Assembly (NCBI GenBank): GCA_049322755.1
Contig: JBMOQX010000064.1
Span: 1-34,756, forward strand
Origin: DATIUV01 sp049322755
GTDB lineage: Bacteria > Pseudomonadota > Gammaproteobacteria > Burkholderiales > UBA6910
Direction: 5' to 3'
DNA: 34,756 bases
In this document: positions 24,217-32,675 of the stretch, piece by piece
How positions within the stretch are numbered: the first letter of the stretch is position 1
Layout: each line of letters opens with the position of its first letter
Notes under the pieces: model-generated
Told to the model about the DNA's origin: nothing
What the model saw: the letters and a program-made list of their open reading frames with translations, nothing else
Database searches by the model: none
Program-made: the position numbers and the translations under genes

Positions 24217-25130
24217 GTCCAGTCCCGCGGCTTGAGGAACTCCTCGTACAACCGCGCCTCCGGCGAGCCCGGCTCCGGGCGCCAGTCGTAGCGCCACTTC
24301 ACGATCGGCGGCAGCGACATCAGGATCGATTCGGTGCGCCCGCCCGACTGCAGCCCGAACAGCGTGCCGCGGTCGAACACCAGGTTGAACTCGACGTAGC
24401 GGCCGCGCCGGTAGGCCTGAAAGTCGCGCTCGCGCTCGCCGTAGGGCGTGTCGCGGCGGCGCTCGACGATAGGCAGATAGGCCGGCAGGAAGGCGTCGCC
24501 GACGCTTTGCATCATCGCGAAGCTGCGCTCGAATCCCGGCTCGTTCAGGTCGTCGAAGAACACGCCGCCGACGCCGCGCGGCTCGTTGCGATGCTTGAGG
24601 AAGAAATAGCGGTCGCACCAGTCCTTGAATTTCGCGTGGTAGCCGTCGCCGAAGACGCCCAGCGCGGCCTTGCAGGCGGCGTGGAAGTGGCGCGCGTCCT
24701 CCTCGAAACCGTAGTAGGGCGTGAGGTCCATGCCGCCGCCGAACCACCACACCGGTGCGGCGTCGCCCGACGAGCCATGGGCGCAAAAGAAGCGCACGTT
24801 CAGATGCACCGTCGGAACGTAGGGGTTGCGCGGATGCAACACCAGCGACACGCCCATGGCCTCGAACGCTCGGCCGGCGAGTTCGGGACGGCTGGCGGAG
24901 GCCGACGGCGGCAGCTGCGAGCCCATGACGTGGGAGAACGCGACGCCGCCGCGCTCCAGCAGGTTGCCTTCCTCGATCACGCGGGTGTCGCCGCCGCCGC
25001 CCTCGGGGCGCACCCAGCTGTCGCGCCGGAATCGGCCGCCGTCGGTCTGCTCCAGCGCGCCGACGATGCGCCTCTGCAGACCGGTCAGATAGTCCAGGAC
25101 CGCCGCGGCATTCATCCCGTCCGCCAGCAT
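24213..25130 (-). CDS. hemF: Oxygen-dependent coproporphyrinogen III oxidase
   Basis: A 305-residue cytosolic enzyme that uses oxygen to convert coproporphyrinogen III to protoporphyrinogen IX in haem synthesis. Family motifs in order are HPRNPYVPTVHLNVRFF, WWFGGGMDLTPYYGFEEDARHFH, YFFLKHRNEPRGVGGVFFDDLN and GRYVEFNLVFDRGTLFGLQSGGRTESILMSLPP. The length is normal. ATG 25130 overlaps the purD stop by one base (TGATG). The last four bases overlap the ACT-domain gene. An alternative start at the internal ATG five codons on is possible. Confidence 0.97.
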   Translation of the reverse strand: MLADGMNAAAVLDYLTGLQRRIVGALEQTDGGRFRRDSWVRPEGGGGDTRVIEEGNLLERGGVAFSHVMGSQLPPSASASRPELAGRAFEAMGVSLVLHPRNPYVPTVHLNVRFFCAHGSSGDAAPVWWFGGGMDLTPYYGFEEDARHFHAACKAALGVFGDGYHAKFKDWCDRYFFLKHRNEPRGVGGVFFDDLNEPGFERSFAMMQSVGDAFLPAYLPIVERRRDTPYGERERDFQAYRRGRYVEFNLVFDRGTLFGLQSGGRTESILMSLPPIVKWRYDWRPEPGSPEARLYEEFLKPRDWT

Positions 25131-26419
25131 CAGTTCGGCTTGCGCCCCGGGCGCGTGCGAATGGCGCGGTAACCGATGTCGCGGCGCATCTGGCAGCCGT
25201 CGAAGCGGATACGCTCGGCCACTTCATAGGCGCGACGCTGCGCCATCTCGACGCTGTCGCCCAGCGCGGTCACGCACAACACGCGGCCGCCGGCGGTGAC
25301 CACGGTATCGCCCTGGAGCGCGGTGCCGGCATGGAAGACGTGGAAGTCCGCGTCCGCCTCGGGCAGTCCGCGGATGGGGTCGCCCTTGCGCGGATCCTCG
25401 GGATAGCCGGCTGCCGCCATCACCACCCCCAGCGCGGTGCGCCGGTCCCACTCGGCCTCGGCGGTATCCAGCTTGCCGTCCAGTGCCTGCTCCAGCAGCT
25501 CGACGAGGTCGCTCTTCAGCCGCAGCAGGAGCGGCTGCGCCTCGGGGTCGCCGAGACGACAGTTGAACTCCAGCACCTTGATGCGCTTGTCCTGGCCGAT
25601 CATGAGACCGGCGTAAAGAAAGCCGACGTAGGGCTCGCCGTCCTTGATCATGCCGGCGAGGGTGGGGTTGATGACTTCCCGCATCACCTTGGCGTGGATC
25701 TCCGGCGTCACCACCGGCGCCGGCGAGTACGCGCCCATGCCGCCGGTGTTGGGACCCTGGTCACCGTCCCTGAGCCGCTTGTGATCCTGGCTCGTGGCCA
25801 GCGCCAGTGCGTGCTTGCCGTCGCAGATGACGATGAAGCTGGCTTCCTCGCCGTCAAGGAAATCCTCGATCACCACGCGCGCCCCGGCGGAACCCATGCG
25901 GCTGTCCACCAGCATCATGTCCACTGCGGCGTGGGCCTCGTCCAGGCTCGCCGCCACCACGACGCCCTTGCCGGCGGCGAGTCCGTCCGCCTTCACCACC
26001 ACCGGTGCGCCGTGCCGGTCCAGGTAGGCGTGGGCGGCGGCGGCGTCGGTGAAAGTCTGGTGACCGGCGGTGGGAATCCTGTGCCGCACCATGAAGCTCT
26101 TGGCGTAGTCCTTGGAGCTCTCCAGCTGCGCCGCGCGCCGCGTCGGCCCGAAAATGCGCAGGCCCTCCATCTTGAAGGCATCGACGATGCCAGCTGCCAG
26201 CGGCGCCTCGGGCCCCACCACGGTGAGGCCGATGCCCTCCCGCCTGGCGAACGCCACCAGATCGGCAATCTCGGTGAGCGCCACGTTCTGGACCCCTTCC
26301 TCGATCGCCGTCCCGGCGTTGCCGGGCGCGACGAAGACCCTGGAGTTGCGCGGCGACTGGGCCAGCTTCCAGGCGAGCGCGTGCTCGCGGCCGCCGCTGC
26401 CGACCACCAGGACTTTCAT
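25130..26419 (-). CDS. purD: Phosphoribosylamine-glycine ligase
   Basis: Second step of purine synthesis: joins glycine to phosphoribosylamine using ATP (GAR synthetase, cytosolic). The protein begins MKVLVVGSGGREHALAWKL, the diagnostic N-terminus, and has an ATP-grasp core (VVVKADGLAAGKGVVVA, then EASFIVICDG) and the signature QDHKRLRDGDQGPNTGGMGAYSP. Its 429 residues are usual. ATG 26419 is chosen because the 27 upstream residues in the open frame do not fit the family. It lies 187 bases downstream of purH, with the palindromic repeat between them, and is coupled to hemF. Confidence 0.97.
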   Translation of the reverse strand: MKVLVVGSGGREHALAWKLAQSPRNSRVFVAPGNAGTAIEEGVQNVALTEIADLVAFARREGIGLTVVGPEAPLAAGIVDAFKMEGLRIFGPTRRAAQLESSKDYAKSFMVRHRIPTAGHQTFTDAAAAHAYLDRHGAPVVVKADGLAAGKGVVVAASLDEAHAAVDMMLVDSRMGSAGARVVIEDFLDGEEASFIVICDGKHALALATSQDHKRLRDGDQGPNTGGMGAYSPAPVVTPEIHAKVMREVINPTLAGMIKDGEPYVGFLYAGLMIGQDKRIKVLEFNCRLGDPEAQPLLLRLKSDLVELLEQALDGKLDTAEAEWDRRTALGVVMAAAGYPEDPRKGDPIRGLPEADADFHVFHAGTALQGDTVVTAGGRVLCVTALGDSVEMAQRRAYEVAERIRFDGCQMRRDIGYRAIRTRPGRKPN

Positions 26420-26474
26420 CGCGGCGCCCTCACCGTGGCAGCGCGGGAGCGGGGAGCAAGCGTGGAAAAAGCGG

Positions 26475-26562
26475 AACCGCCAAGGACGCAAGGGACGCAA
26501 AGATGTCCGCGTGACATGTGATGTTCCATGATTTTCTTCGCACCCTTTGCGTCCTTTGCGGT
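26475..26562. repeat. Palindromic intergenic repeat between purH and purD
   Basis: The left arm (26475-26502) reads AACCGCCAAGGACGCAAGGG and continues ACGCAAAG. The right arm (26536-26562) is nearly its inverse: read on the minus strand it is ACCGCAAAGGACGCAAAGGG then TGCGAAG. About 33 bases separate the arms. The ACCGCAAAGGACGCAAAG unit resembles a scattered intergenic repeat that I recall from many bacterial genomes; only one element is seen in this window. It could form a long imperfect hairpin in the purH-purD transcript. Confidence 0.65.
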
Positions 26563-26581
26563 GAAAAACTCTCGGTCGAAT

Positions 26582-26605
26582 GCCGGCGCCGCGGCGGGGG
26601 CCGGC
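26582..26605 (-). other. GC-rich hairpin after purH
   Basis: GCCGGC at 26582-26587 and again at 26600-26605 (self-complementary hexamers) can form a hairpin directly after the purH stop. A TTTTT run lies about 15 bases beyond on the minus strand, too far for a standard terminator. Confidence 0.3.
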
Positions 26606-26606
26606 C

Positions 26607-28169
26607 TCAGTGCCGGAAGTGGCGCACGCCGGTGAAGACCATGACGATGCCGCGCTCGTCGGCGGCGGCGATGACTTCCTCGTCGCGCAGGCTGCCGCCG
26701 GGCTGGATGACCGCCACCGCGCCGGCGTCGGCCACCACGTCGAGGCCGTCGCGGAACGGGAAGAACGCGTCGGAGGCCACCACTGAACCCTTCAGCTCCA
26801 GCCCGGCGTTCTGGGCCTTGATGGAGGCGATGCGCGCGCTGTCGACGCGGCTCATCTGGCCGGCGCCGACACCCAGCGTCTGCCCGCCGCCGCAGAACAC
26901 GATGGCATTGGACTTCACGTACTTCGCCACCCGCCAGGCGAACAGGAGATCCTTGAGCTGCGACGGGGTGGGCTGGCGTTGCGTCACCGTTCTCAGCTGG
27001 CTCGCCTCCACGTTGAGCGCATCCGGCGATTGCGCCAGCACGCCGCCGCCCACCCGTTTCAGGTCCAGGGTGTCGCGCTCGGGGCCCGCCGGCACCACCA
27101 GCAGGCGGACGTTCTCCTTGCCGGCCAACACCGCCGCGGCGGCGGGATCCACATCCGGTGCGATGACCACCTCGACGAACTGCTGCGCCACCGCCTCGGC
27201 GGCGTCGCGGCCCAGGGCGCGGTTGAACGCGATGATGCCGCCGAACGCGGAGGTCGGATCGGTGGTGAACGCGCGCTGGTACGCCTGCAGCGGGCCGCTG
27301 CCGACCGCCACGCCGCACGGATTCGCGTGCTTGATGATGACGCACGCCGGCTCGTCGAAGGTCTTCACGCACTCCCACGCCGCGTCGGCGTCGGCGATGT
27401 TGTTGTAGGAGAGTTCCTTGCCCTGCACCTGCCGGTAGCCGGCCAGAGCCCCGGGCACCACGCGCAGCTCGCGGTAGAACGCCGCGCTCTGGTGGGGGTT
27501 CTCCCCGTAACGCAGGTCCTGCACCTTGGTGAAGCTCAGGTTGAGCTGCTCCGGGAACGGCGCCCGGGTGCCGTCCAGTCCGGTGGCGGTGAGATAGTTG
27601 CTGATGGCACCGTCGTAGGCCGCGGTATGGGAGAACGCCTTGCGCGCCAGCCGGTAGCGGGTCTCGAGCGCGAGCGCGCCGCCGCTGGATTCCATCTCCG
27701 CCAGTAGCGCCGCGTAGTCCGCGGGATCCGTCACCGCGGCGACGTGGCGAAAGTTCTTGGCGGCGCCGCGCACCATCGACGGGCCGCCGATGTCGATGCT
27801 CTCGATGGCTTCGTCCAGGCTGCACCCCTCGCGGGCGACGGTCCGGGCGAAGGGGTAAAGATTCACCACCACCAGGTCGATGGTGGGAATGCCTGCGCGC
27901 CCCAGCGCCGCGACGTGTTCGTCGAGATCGCGGCGCGCCAGGATGCCGCCGTGGATCTTCGGGTGCAGGGTCTTGACGCGGCCGTCCAGCATTTCCGGGA
28001 AACCGGTGTAAGCGCCCACCTCGGTCACCTCGATTCCCGCCTCGCCGAGGGCGCGCGCGGTGCCGCCGGTGGACAGAATGCCGACGTTGAGCTTCCGGAG
28101 TCCGCGCGCGAATTCGATCAGCCCAGTCTTGTCGGAAACGCTGATCAGCGCCTGCTTGATAACGGCCAT
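26607..28169 (-). CDS. purH: Bifunctional AICAR transformylase/IMP cyclohydrolase
   Basis: The last two steps of IMP synthesis in one 520-residue cytosolic protein. The N-terminal IMP cyclohydrolase domain opens with QALISVSDKTGLIEFARGL and has STGGTARALGEAG and GRVKTLHPKIHGGIL. The transformylase domain includes the catalytic Lys-His pair in ACVIIKHANPCGVAVG, then DPTSAFGGIIAFNR, KYVKSNAIVF, and the C-terminal SDAFFPFRDGLD and IQPGGSLRDEEVI. Length is standard. It lies 65 bases after fis on the same strand and is followed by purD. Confidence 0.97.
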   Translation of the reverse strand: MAVIKQALISVSDKTGLIEFARGLRKLNVGILSTGGTARALGEAGIEVTEVGAYTGFPEMLDGRVKTLHPKIHGGILARRDLDEHVAALGRAGIPTIDLVVVNLYPFARTVAREGCSLDEAIESIDIGGPSMVRGAAKNFRHVAAVTDPADYAALLAEMESSGGALALETRYRLARKAFSHTAAYDGAISNYLTATGLDGTRAPFPEQLNLSFTKVQDLRYGENPHQSAAFYRELRVVPGALAGYRQVQGKELSYNNIADADAAWECVKTFDEPACVIIKHANPCGVAVGSGPLQAYQRAFTTDPTSAFGGIIAFNRALGRDAAEAVAQQFVEVVIAPDVDPAAAAVLAGKENVRLLVVPAGPERDTLDLKRVGGGVLAQSPDALNVEASQLRTVTQRQPTPSQLKDLLFAWRVAKYVKSNAIVFCGGGQTLGVGAGQMSRVDSARIASIKAQNAGLELKGSVVASDAFFPFRDGLDVVADAGAVAVIQPGGSLRDEEVIAAADERGIVMVFTGVRHFRH

Positions 28170-28234
28170 GGCAGTCGCGAATATCGAAAAGAAGGTTGAG
28201 GAAACGCGGTCTGGAGCCGGAACCTGGGCTGCCG

Positions 28235-28471
28235 CTACTTGATGCGGTAGGCCCGGATCTTCTTGCGCAGGGTATTGCGGTTCATGCCCAGCAGCTCGGC
28301 GGCACGCGTCTGGTTGCCTTCCGAGTGGCGGAGCACCGACTCGATGAGCGGCCGCTCCACCGATGCGATCACCATGTCGTAGATGCCGCAGGCTTTCTCG
28401 CCGTCCAGGTCGCGGAAATACCGTTCGATGGCGCGCCGGACCGTACGGTCGATTTCATTCTCGATGATCAT
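28235..28471 (-). CDS. fis: Fis family DNA-binding protein
   Basis: A 78-residue nucleoid-associated protein. The C-terminal helix-turn-helix (GNQTRAAELLGMNRNTLRKKIRAY) is the Fis hallmark, preceded by the dimerisation helices (VIASVERPLIESVLRHSEG). Fis bends DNA and adjusts transcription of rRNA, tRNA and metabolic genes according to growth. The protein is shorter than the 98-residue E. coli Fis because it lacks the N-terminal hairpin arms, as is common outside gammaproteobacteria. It overlaps the dusB stop by four bases (ATGA), the same dusB-fis operon order as in E. coli. Confidence 0.96.
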   Translation of the reverse strand: MIIENEIDRTVRRAIERYFRDLDGEKACGIYDMVIASVERPLIESVLRHSEGNQTRAAELLGMNRNTLRKKIRAYRIK

Positions 28472-29475
28472 GCTGCGAGCTCCTCAGCGTACGACGACCG
28501 GGTCTCCCCCGCTTCCAACCGGTCGAAGAGTTCGGCTGCCAGCCTGAGCTGCTCCTGCGGCGACTCGGCCGCGTTGATGCGCGACTTCAGGACCTGATCC
28601 GGACCAAGGTCGCGCGTGTACCACCCGATGTGCTTGCGGGCGATGCGCACGCCCATGAACTCGCCGTAGAACGCGTAAAGCGCGGCCAGATGCCCGAGCA
28701 TGACGGCGCGGATCTCCGCCAGCGTCGGCGGCGCTGGAAGCACGCCGGCCTCGAGATATCCGCGGATGTCGCGGAATATCCAGGGCCGTCCCTGCGCCGC
28801 GCGCCCGATCATCACGGCGTCGGCGCCGGTCCGGGCCATGACGCGCGCCGCGGCCTCGGCGTCGGCGATGTCGCCGTTGGCGATCACTGGAATCCGGATC
28901 TCGGCTTTCACTTCCGCGATGGTGTCGTACTCGGCGCGGCCGCCGAAGCCGCAGGCCCGGGTGCGGCCGTGTATCGCCAGCGCCTGGATGCCGGCGCTCT
29001 CGGCGATGCGCGCCACGCGCCGGGCGTTGCGGTTGGCGGGGTCCCAGCCGGTGCGGATCTTGAGCGTGACGGGAACGTCCACCGCCGCCACCACCGCCTC
29101 CAGGATGCGCGCCACCAGCGGCTCGTCCCGCAGCAGCGCGGAGCCCGCATAGGCGTTGCACACCTTTTTCGCGGGGCAGCCCATGTTGATGTCGATGATT
29201 TCGGCGCCGCGGTCCGCGTTATAACGCGCGCTCTGCGCCAGCTGCGCCGGGTCCGCGCCCGCGATCTGGACCGAAACCGGTGCGACTTCGCCGGCGTGAT
29301 TCGCGCGCCGCCGCGATTTTCCCGTCAGTCGCAGGCCGGGATCGGCCGAGATCATTTCCGACACCGCCAGACCGGCGCCGAATCGCCTGCAAAGCTGGCG
29401 AAATGGCCGGTCGGTGACGCCGGCCATCGGCGCGACGACGACATTGCTGGCCAGTGAATGCGACCCGATCCGCAC
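28468..29475 (-). CDS. dusB: tRNA-dihydrouridine synthase B
   Basis: FMN enzyme that reduces a uridine in the D loop of tRNAs to dihydrouridine. The 335 residues show the TIM-barrel N-terminus SNVVVAPMAGVTDRPFRQL, the signature IDINMGCPAKKVCNAYAGSALL with the catalytic Cys, the substrate and FMN segments LAIHGRTR and VIANGDI, and AVMIGRAAQGRPWIF. A TACAAT at 29520-29515 (minus strand), 40 bases upstream of the ATG, could be its -10 with only a poor -35. It is co-transcribed with fis. Confidence 0.96.
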   Translation of the reverse strand: MRIGSHSLASNVVVAPMAGVTDRPFRQLCRRFGAGLAVSEMISADPGLRLTGKSRRRANHAGEVAPVSVQIAGADPAQLAQSARYNADRGAEIIDINMGCPAKKVCNAYAGSALLRDEPLVARILEAVVAAVDVPVTLKIRTGWDPANRNARRVARIAESAGIQALAIHGRTRACGFGGRAEYDTIAEVKAEIRIPVIANGDIADAEAAARVMARTGADAVMIGRAAQGRPWIFRDIRGYLEAGVLPAPPTLAEIRAVMLGHLAALYAFYGEFMGVRIARKHIGWYTRDLGPDQVLKSRINAAESPQEQLRLAAELFDRLEAGETRSSYAEELAA

Positions 29476-29580
29476 GGTTTCGTGGCGTTGCGAAAATTCA
29501 GGGGAAAAGCTTGGATTGTAACCGGATCGGGTAGTGAGCGGAAGATTTCAAGACGCTTGTAAAGGCGTCGCCGGAGAGAG

Positions 29581-29604
29581 GGCTGTCCGGGCACGCGGAC
29601 AGCC
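29581..29604. other. Perfect 9-bp hairpin in the ubiH-dusB gap
   Basis: GGCTGTCCG (29581-29589) pairs with CGGACAGCC (29596-29604) around GGCACG. It sits in the 244-base gap between the end of ubiH and the start of dusB. No T tract follows on the minus strand, so it is not a classical terminator; it may still shape the end of the ubiH transcript. I see nothing else in this gap apart from the possible dusB -10. Confidence 0.5.
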
Positions 29605-29719
29605 GCCAATTTAAGCGATAGGCAGGCGCGGCATCTTCGCGCCGCCGACGGACGCGCCGCGCGCCGGATGTTACAACTCCGGGTACGCGGCGGCAGCACC
29701 GGGCCCGGCGTGCACCCGG

Positions 29720-30877
29720 TCAGCCGAGGGCGCCGAAGATCATGCGCCGGGCGAGGAAGCCGCGCGCCGGCGGCAGACAGCCCAGGACCGAAAGCCCGAG
29801 ATCGCGCGCCACGCGCAGGGGCGCCACATCGTTGGAAAACACGCGCACCAGCGCGTCGGTGACCGCGATGCCCGCGCCCACGTCGAGTCGCCGCGAGCGG
29901 CGATAGCGCGCGAGCCAGCCGGCGCTTCCCCAATCCGCGCGCGGCGTCGTCGCCGCCAGTTCCGCCAGCGCCCCGGCGTCCCGCAATCCGAGATTGAGGC
30001 CTTGGCCCGCCACCGGATGCAGCGTATGCGCGGCGTTGCCCACGAGCACGCAGCGCTCGCCAACGGGATCGCGCACCCAGCGCCGCGCCAAGGGATAGGC
30101 TGCGCGTCCGTGGACGGCAACGAAACGGCCGGCGCGCGCGCCGAATCGCTGTTGCAGTGCCGCGAGAAAGTCGGGCTCCGACAATTCCTGCAACGCTTGC
30201 GCTTTCTCCGGCGCCAACGTCCAGACCAGCCCCCACCCGTTCCCGCTCGGCAGCAGCGCCACCGGGCCCTCGGGCGTGAAGCGTTCGTAGGCGACACCGC
30301 GCGACGGCGCATCGGTTTCCACCCGCGCCACCAGCGCCGACTGCCCGTAGCGGCGTTCGACGGCCTGGAACCCGAGCCGATCCAGGTGGGCGCCGCCGTC
30401 GGCCAATACCGCGAGGCGCCCGCGCGCGGACCCACCGCCTGCGACCGTGACCGCGTCCGGCTCGGTCGCGACGGCGTCCACCACGGTCCCCTCTGCAATC
30501 ATCACCGCCGAGCGGCGCAAGCGTGCCCGCAGCGCAGACAGCACCGCGCCGAACTCGATCACGTAGCCAAGCGTCGGAACGCCGGCGTCCGCCGGCTTGA
30601 TCACCGTCTGGCCGAAGCCCCCGGCCTCTGAGACATGCACGGTTTCGATCGGGGTCGCGCCCTTGAGCTCGGACCAGACGCCGGCGCGCTCCAGCAACAG
30701 GCGGCTGCCCCATGACAGCGCCAGCAGCCGCGGATCGCGCGGCGGCTCGTCCCAGCGGCGCGCGTCGAGCAGCGCGACGTCCGCGCCCGCGCGCTCGAGC
30801 AACAGCGCCAGCGCGCAACCCACCGGACCGCCGCCCACGACGACGAAATCGGTCTCCGCGACCGCGGCCACCGGCAT
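29720..30877 (-). CDS. ubiH: FAD-dependent ubiquinone hydroxylase, UbiH/UbiF family
   Basis: A 385-residue flavin monooxygenase that adds a hydroxyl group to the polyprenyl-phenol ring during ubiquinone synthesis. The FAD fold begins at once (TDFVVVGGGPVGCALALLLERAGADVALLDA, with GxGxxG). The conserved NAAHTLHPVAGQGLNLGLRDAGAL near residue 280 contacts the FAD and the isoalloxazine ring. The start ATG 30877 overlaps the pepP stop by one base (TGATG). The pepP-ubiH order is the one in which UbiH is usually found, hence the symbol; relatives (UbiF, UbiI, UbiM) are hard to separate by eye, so the exact ring position is an inference. Confidence 0.9.
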   Translation of the reverse strand: MPVAAVAETDFVVVGGGPVGCALALLLERAGADVALLDARRWDEPPRDPRLLALSWGSRLLLERAGVWSELKGATPIETVHVSEAGGFGQTVIKPADAGVPTLGYVIEFGAVLSALRARLRRSAVMIAEGTVVDAVATEPDAVTVAGGGSARGRLAVLADGGAHLDRLGFQAVERRYGQSALVARVETDAPSRGVAYERFTPEGPVALLPSGNGWGLVWTLAPEKAQALQELSEPDFLAALQQRFGARAGRFVAVHGRAAYPLARRWVRDPVGERCVLVGNAAHTLHPVAGQGLNLGLRDAGALAELAATTPRADWGSAGWLARYRRSRRLDVGAGIAVTDALVRVFSNDVAPLRVARDLGLSVLGCLPPARGFLARRMIFGALG

Positions 30878-32193
30878 CAGGCGGCGTTGCGCCGGCTTTC
30901 GCGCATCCACGCGGTCAGCTCCTCCACTGACTTGGGCGCCTCGGCGGTGAGCACCTCGCACCCGCCGGCCGTGATCAGCACGTCGTCCTCGATGCGCACA
31001 CCGATGTTCCAGAAGCGTTCCGGCACGCCCTCGGCCGGCCGCACGTAGCAGCCGGGTTCCACGGTGAAGGTCATCCCGGGCTCGAGCCGCCGCCAGTCGC
31101 CGGCGCGCTTGTAATCGCCTGCATCGTGCACGTCCAGCCCCAGCCAATGGCCAGTGCGGTGCATGTAGAACGGCTTGTAGGCCTCCTTCTCCAGCACTTC
31201 CTGCGCGGAGCCGGACGCGAGGCCGAGGTCGATCAGCCCCTGCGCCAGCACCGCCAGCGCCGCCTGATGGGGCGCGTCCCACGCCGCGCCGGGCTTGATC
31301 GTCTGCAAAGCCGCCGTCTGCATCGCCAGCACCAGCTCGTAGATTTCCCGCTGCGCGGCGCTGAAGGCGCCGCTCACCGGAAACGTGCGTGTGACGTCGG
31401 AGGCGTAGCCGTCCACCTCGCAGCCGGCGTCGATCAGCAGCAGGTCGCCGTCGCGCAAGCGCTCGCGATTGGCCACGTAATGCAGCACGCAGGCATTGGC
31501 GCCGGAAGCGACGATGGGCGAATACGCCAGCCCCTGGGCGCCACGGCGGCGGAACTCGTGGATCAGCTCGGCTTCCACCTCGTACTCGTGCACCCCGGGG
31601 CGAGCGAACGCCATCGCCCGCCGGTGCGCGGCGCAGGAAATGGCCGCCGCACGCCGCATCGTGGCGATCTCGTGGGCGTCCTTGACCAGGCGCATCTCGT
31701 CCAGCACCGCGCGCACGTCGCGGATTTCCTCCGGCGCGACAACGCCGTTGCGCACCCTTGCCCGCACCGCGTTGATCCAGCCGATGATGCGCGCGTCCCA
31801 CGCCGGGTCGGCGCCGACGGCGCAGTACAGCGCCGGCCGGTCGGCGAGCAGATCCGGCATCGCGGCGTCCAGCTCGCCGATCGGTCGGGCCTCGTCGAAG
31901 CCGAACGCCTCCCGCGCCGCCTCCGGCCCCCAGCGGAAGCCGTCCCACACTTCCTTTTCCGGGTCCTTGGTGCGGCAGAACAGAATCGCGCGCGGCGTCT
32001 CGCCGCCCGCCAGCACCAGCACCGACTCCGGCTCCTCGAATCCGGTGAGGTAATAGAAATAGCTGTCGAAGCGGTACGGATGCAGGGTGTCGCGATTGCG
32101 CACGCGCTCCGGCGCGTTGGCGATCACCGCCACCGCGCCGCCCAGCTGCTGCGCGAGGCGGCGGCGGCGCGCGAGATACGGCGTCGTGTCCAT
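30877..32193 (-). CDS. pepP: Xaa-Pro aminopeptidase P
   Basis: A cytosolic metallopeptidase that removes the first residue of peptides with proline in position two. The N-terminal half matches the AMP_N domain (YLARRRRLAQQLGGAVAVI, then FYYLTGFEEPESVLVL). The C-terminal pita-bread domain supplies all five metal ligands: two Asp in LLIDAGCEVDGYASDVTRTFPVSG, His in HRTGHWLGLDVHD, and two Glu in TVEPG and NIGVRIEDDVL. Its 438 residues are normal. ATG 32193 is preceded by CTGAAAGGACT. It follows the hypothetical gene by 14 bases and is coupled to ubiH. Confidence 0.96.
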   Translation of the reverse strand: MDTTPYLARRRRLAQQLGGAVAVIANAPERVRNRDTLHPYRFDSYFYYLTGFEEPESVLVLAGGETPRAILFCRTKDPEKEVWDGFRWGPEAAREAFGFDEARPIGELDAAMPDLLADRPALYCAVGADPAWDARIIGWINAVRARVRNGVVAPEEIRDVRAVLDEMRLVKDAHEIATMRRAAAISCAAHRRAMAFARPGVHEYEVEAELIHEFRRRGAQGLAYSPIVASGANACVLHYVANRERLRDGDLLLIDAGCEVDGYASDVTRTFPVSGAFSAAQREIYELVLAMQTAALQTIKPGAAWDAPHQAALAVLAQGLIDLGLASGSAQEVLEKEAYKPFYMHRTGHWLGLDVHDAGDYKRAGDWRRLEPGMTFTVEPGCYVRPAEGVPERFWNIGVRIEDDVLITAGGCEVLTAEAPKSVEELTAWMRESRRNAA

Positions 32194-32207
32194 CGTACGT
32201 AGTCCTT

Positions 32208-32675
32208 TCAGCGTTCTTCCGCGCCCGGCGGCGCTGCGCCCTCCCGGGCATCGTGGTACTGGGCGTCCAGCATCGACGCCCAGGCATTCTCCAGCGGTTC
32301 GAGCTGCACCACCAGCGCGTCGAGCCGGGCGATGCACCGCGCCAGCTCGTCGCGCGCGCTTCCCCCGTCCACATCCCGCGCCACCGCGTCCACGTTCCGC
32401 AGGCTCTCCCGCAGATTGAGCGCGGAAGCCAGCGCGTTCTTCAGCTGCTCGCGGGGACCGGGGATCCAGTCCCGGCTCGCGGTCAGGGAGCGCAGGCGCT
32501 CGCCGCTCTCCAGCACGCGTTTGCGCAGCCGGGTCATCGCGCCGAGCCGCGAAGATTTGACGTCGCCGAAAACGCAAAGATCCATCAGCGCGAGCCAGGC
32601 GGTGCGGGCCTCTTCCGCCCAGCGCGGATCCAGCGTCACCGCCCGGCGCACCTGGTCGCTGTCCATGGGCATCAT
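32208..32675 (-). CDS. Hypothetical protein between murU and pepP
   Basis: A 155-residue protein of unknown function. It starts at ATG 32675, overlapping the murU stop (ATGA), and ends 14 bases before pepP, so it is embedded in the amgK-murU-pepP-ubiH operon. The sequence looks entirely helical and soluble: heptad-like stretches run through TRLRKRVLESGERLRSLTAS, REQLKNALASALNLRESL, RDELARCIARLDALVVQLEPLENAW. There is no signal peptide, membrane segment, or recognisable catalytic motif. A coiled-coil or four-helix bundle is my best guess. I do not recognise a family. The overlap with murU and codon use like its neighbours support a real gene. Confidence 0.7.
   Translation of the reverse strand: MMPMDSDQVRRAVTLDPRWAEEARTAWLALMDLCVFGDVKSSRLGAMTRLRKRVLESGERLRSLTASRDWIPGPREQLKNALASALNLRESLRNVDAVARDVDGGSARDELARCIARLDALVVQLEPLENAWASMLDAQYHDAREGAAPPGAEER

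Noticed and set aside
26475..26562. CRISPR-like repeats between purH and purD
   Set aside because: The similar units are inverted rather than regularly spaced direct repeats, there are no spacers, and no cas genes are nearby.
29581..29604. Terminator of ubiH
   Set aside because: The hairpin is perfect, but it lies more than 100 bases after the stop and has no T tract in the direction of transcription. Listed only as a hairpin.
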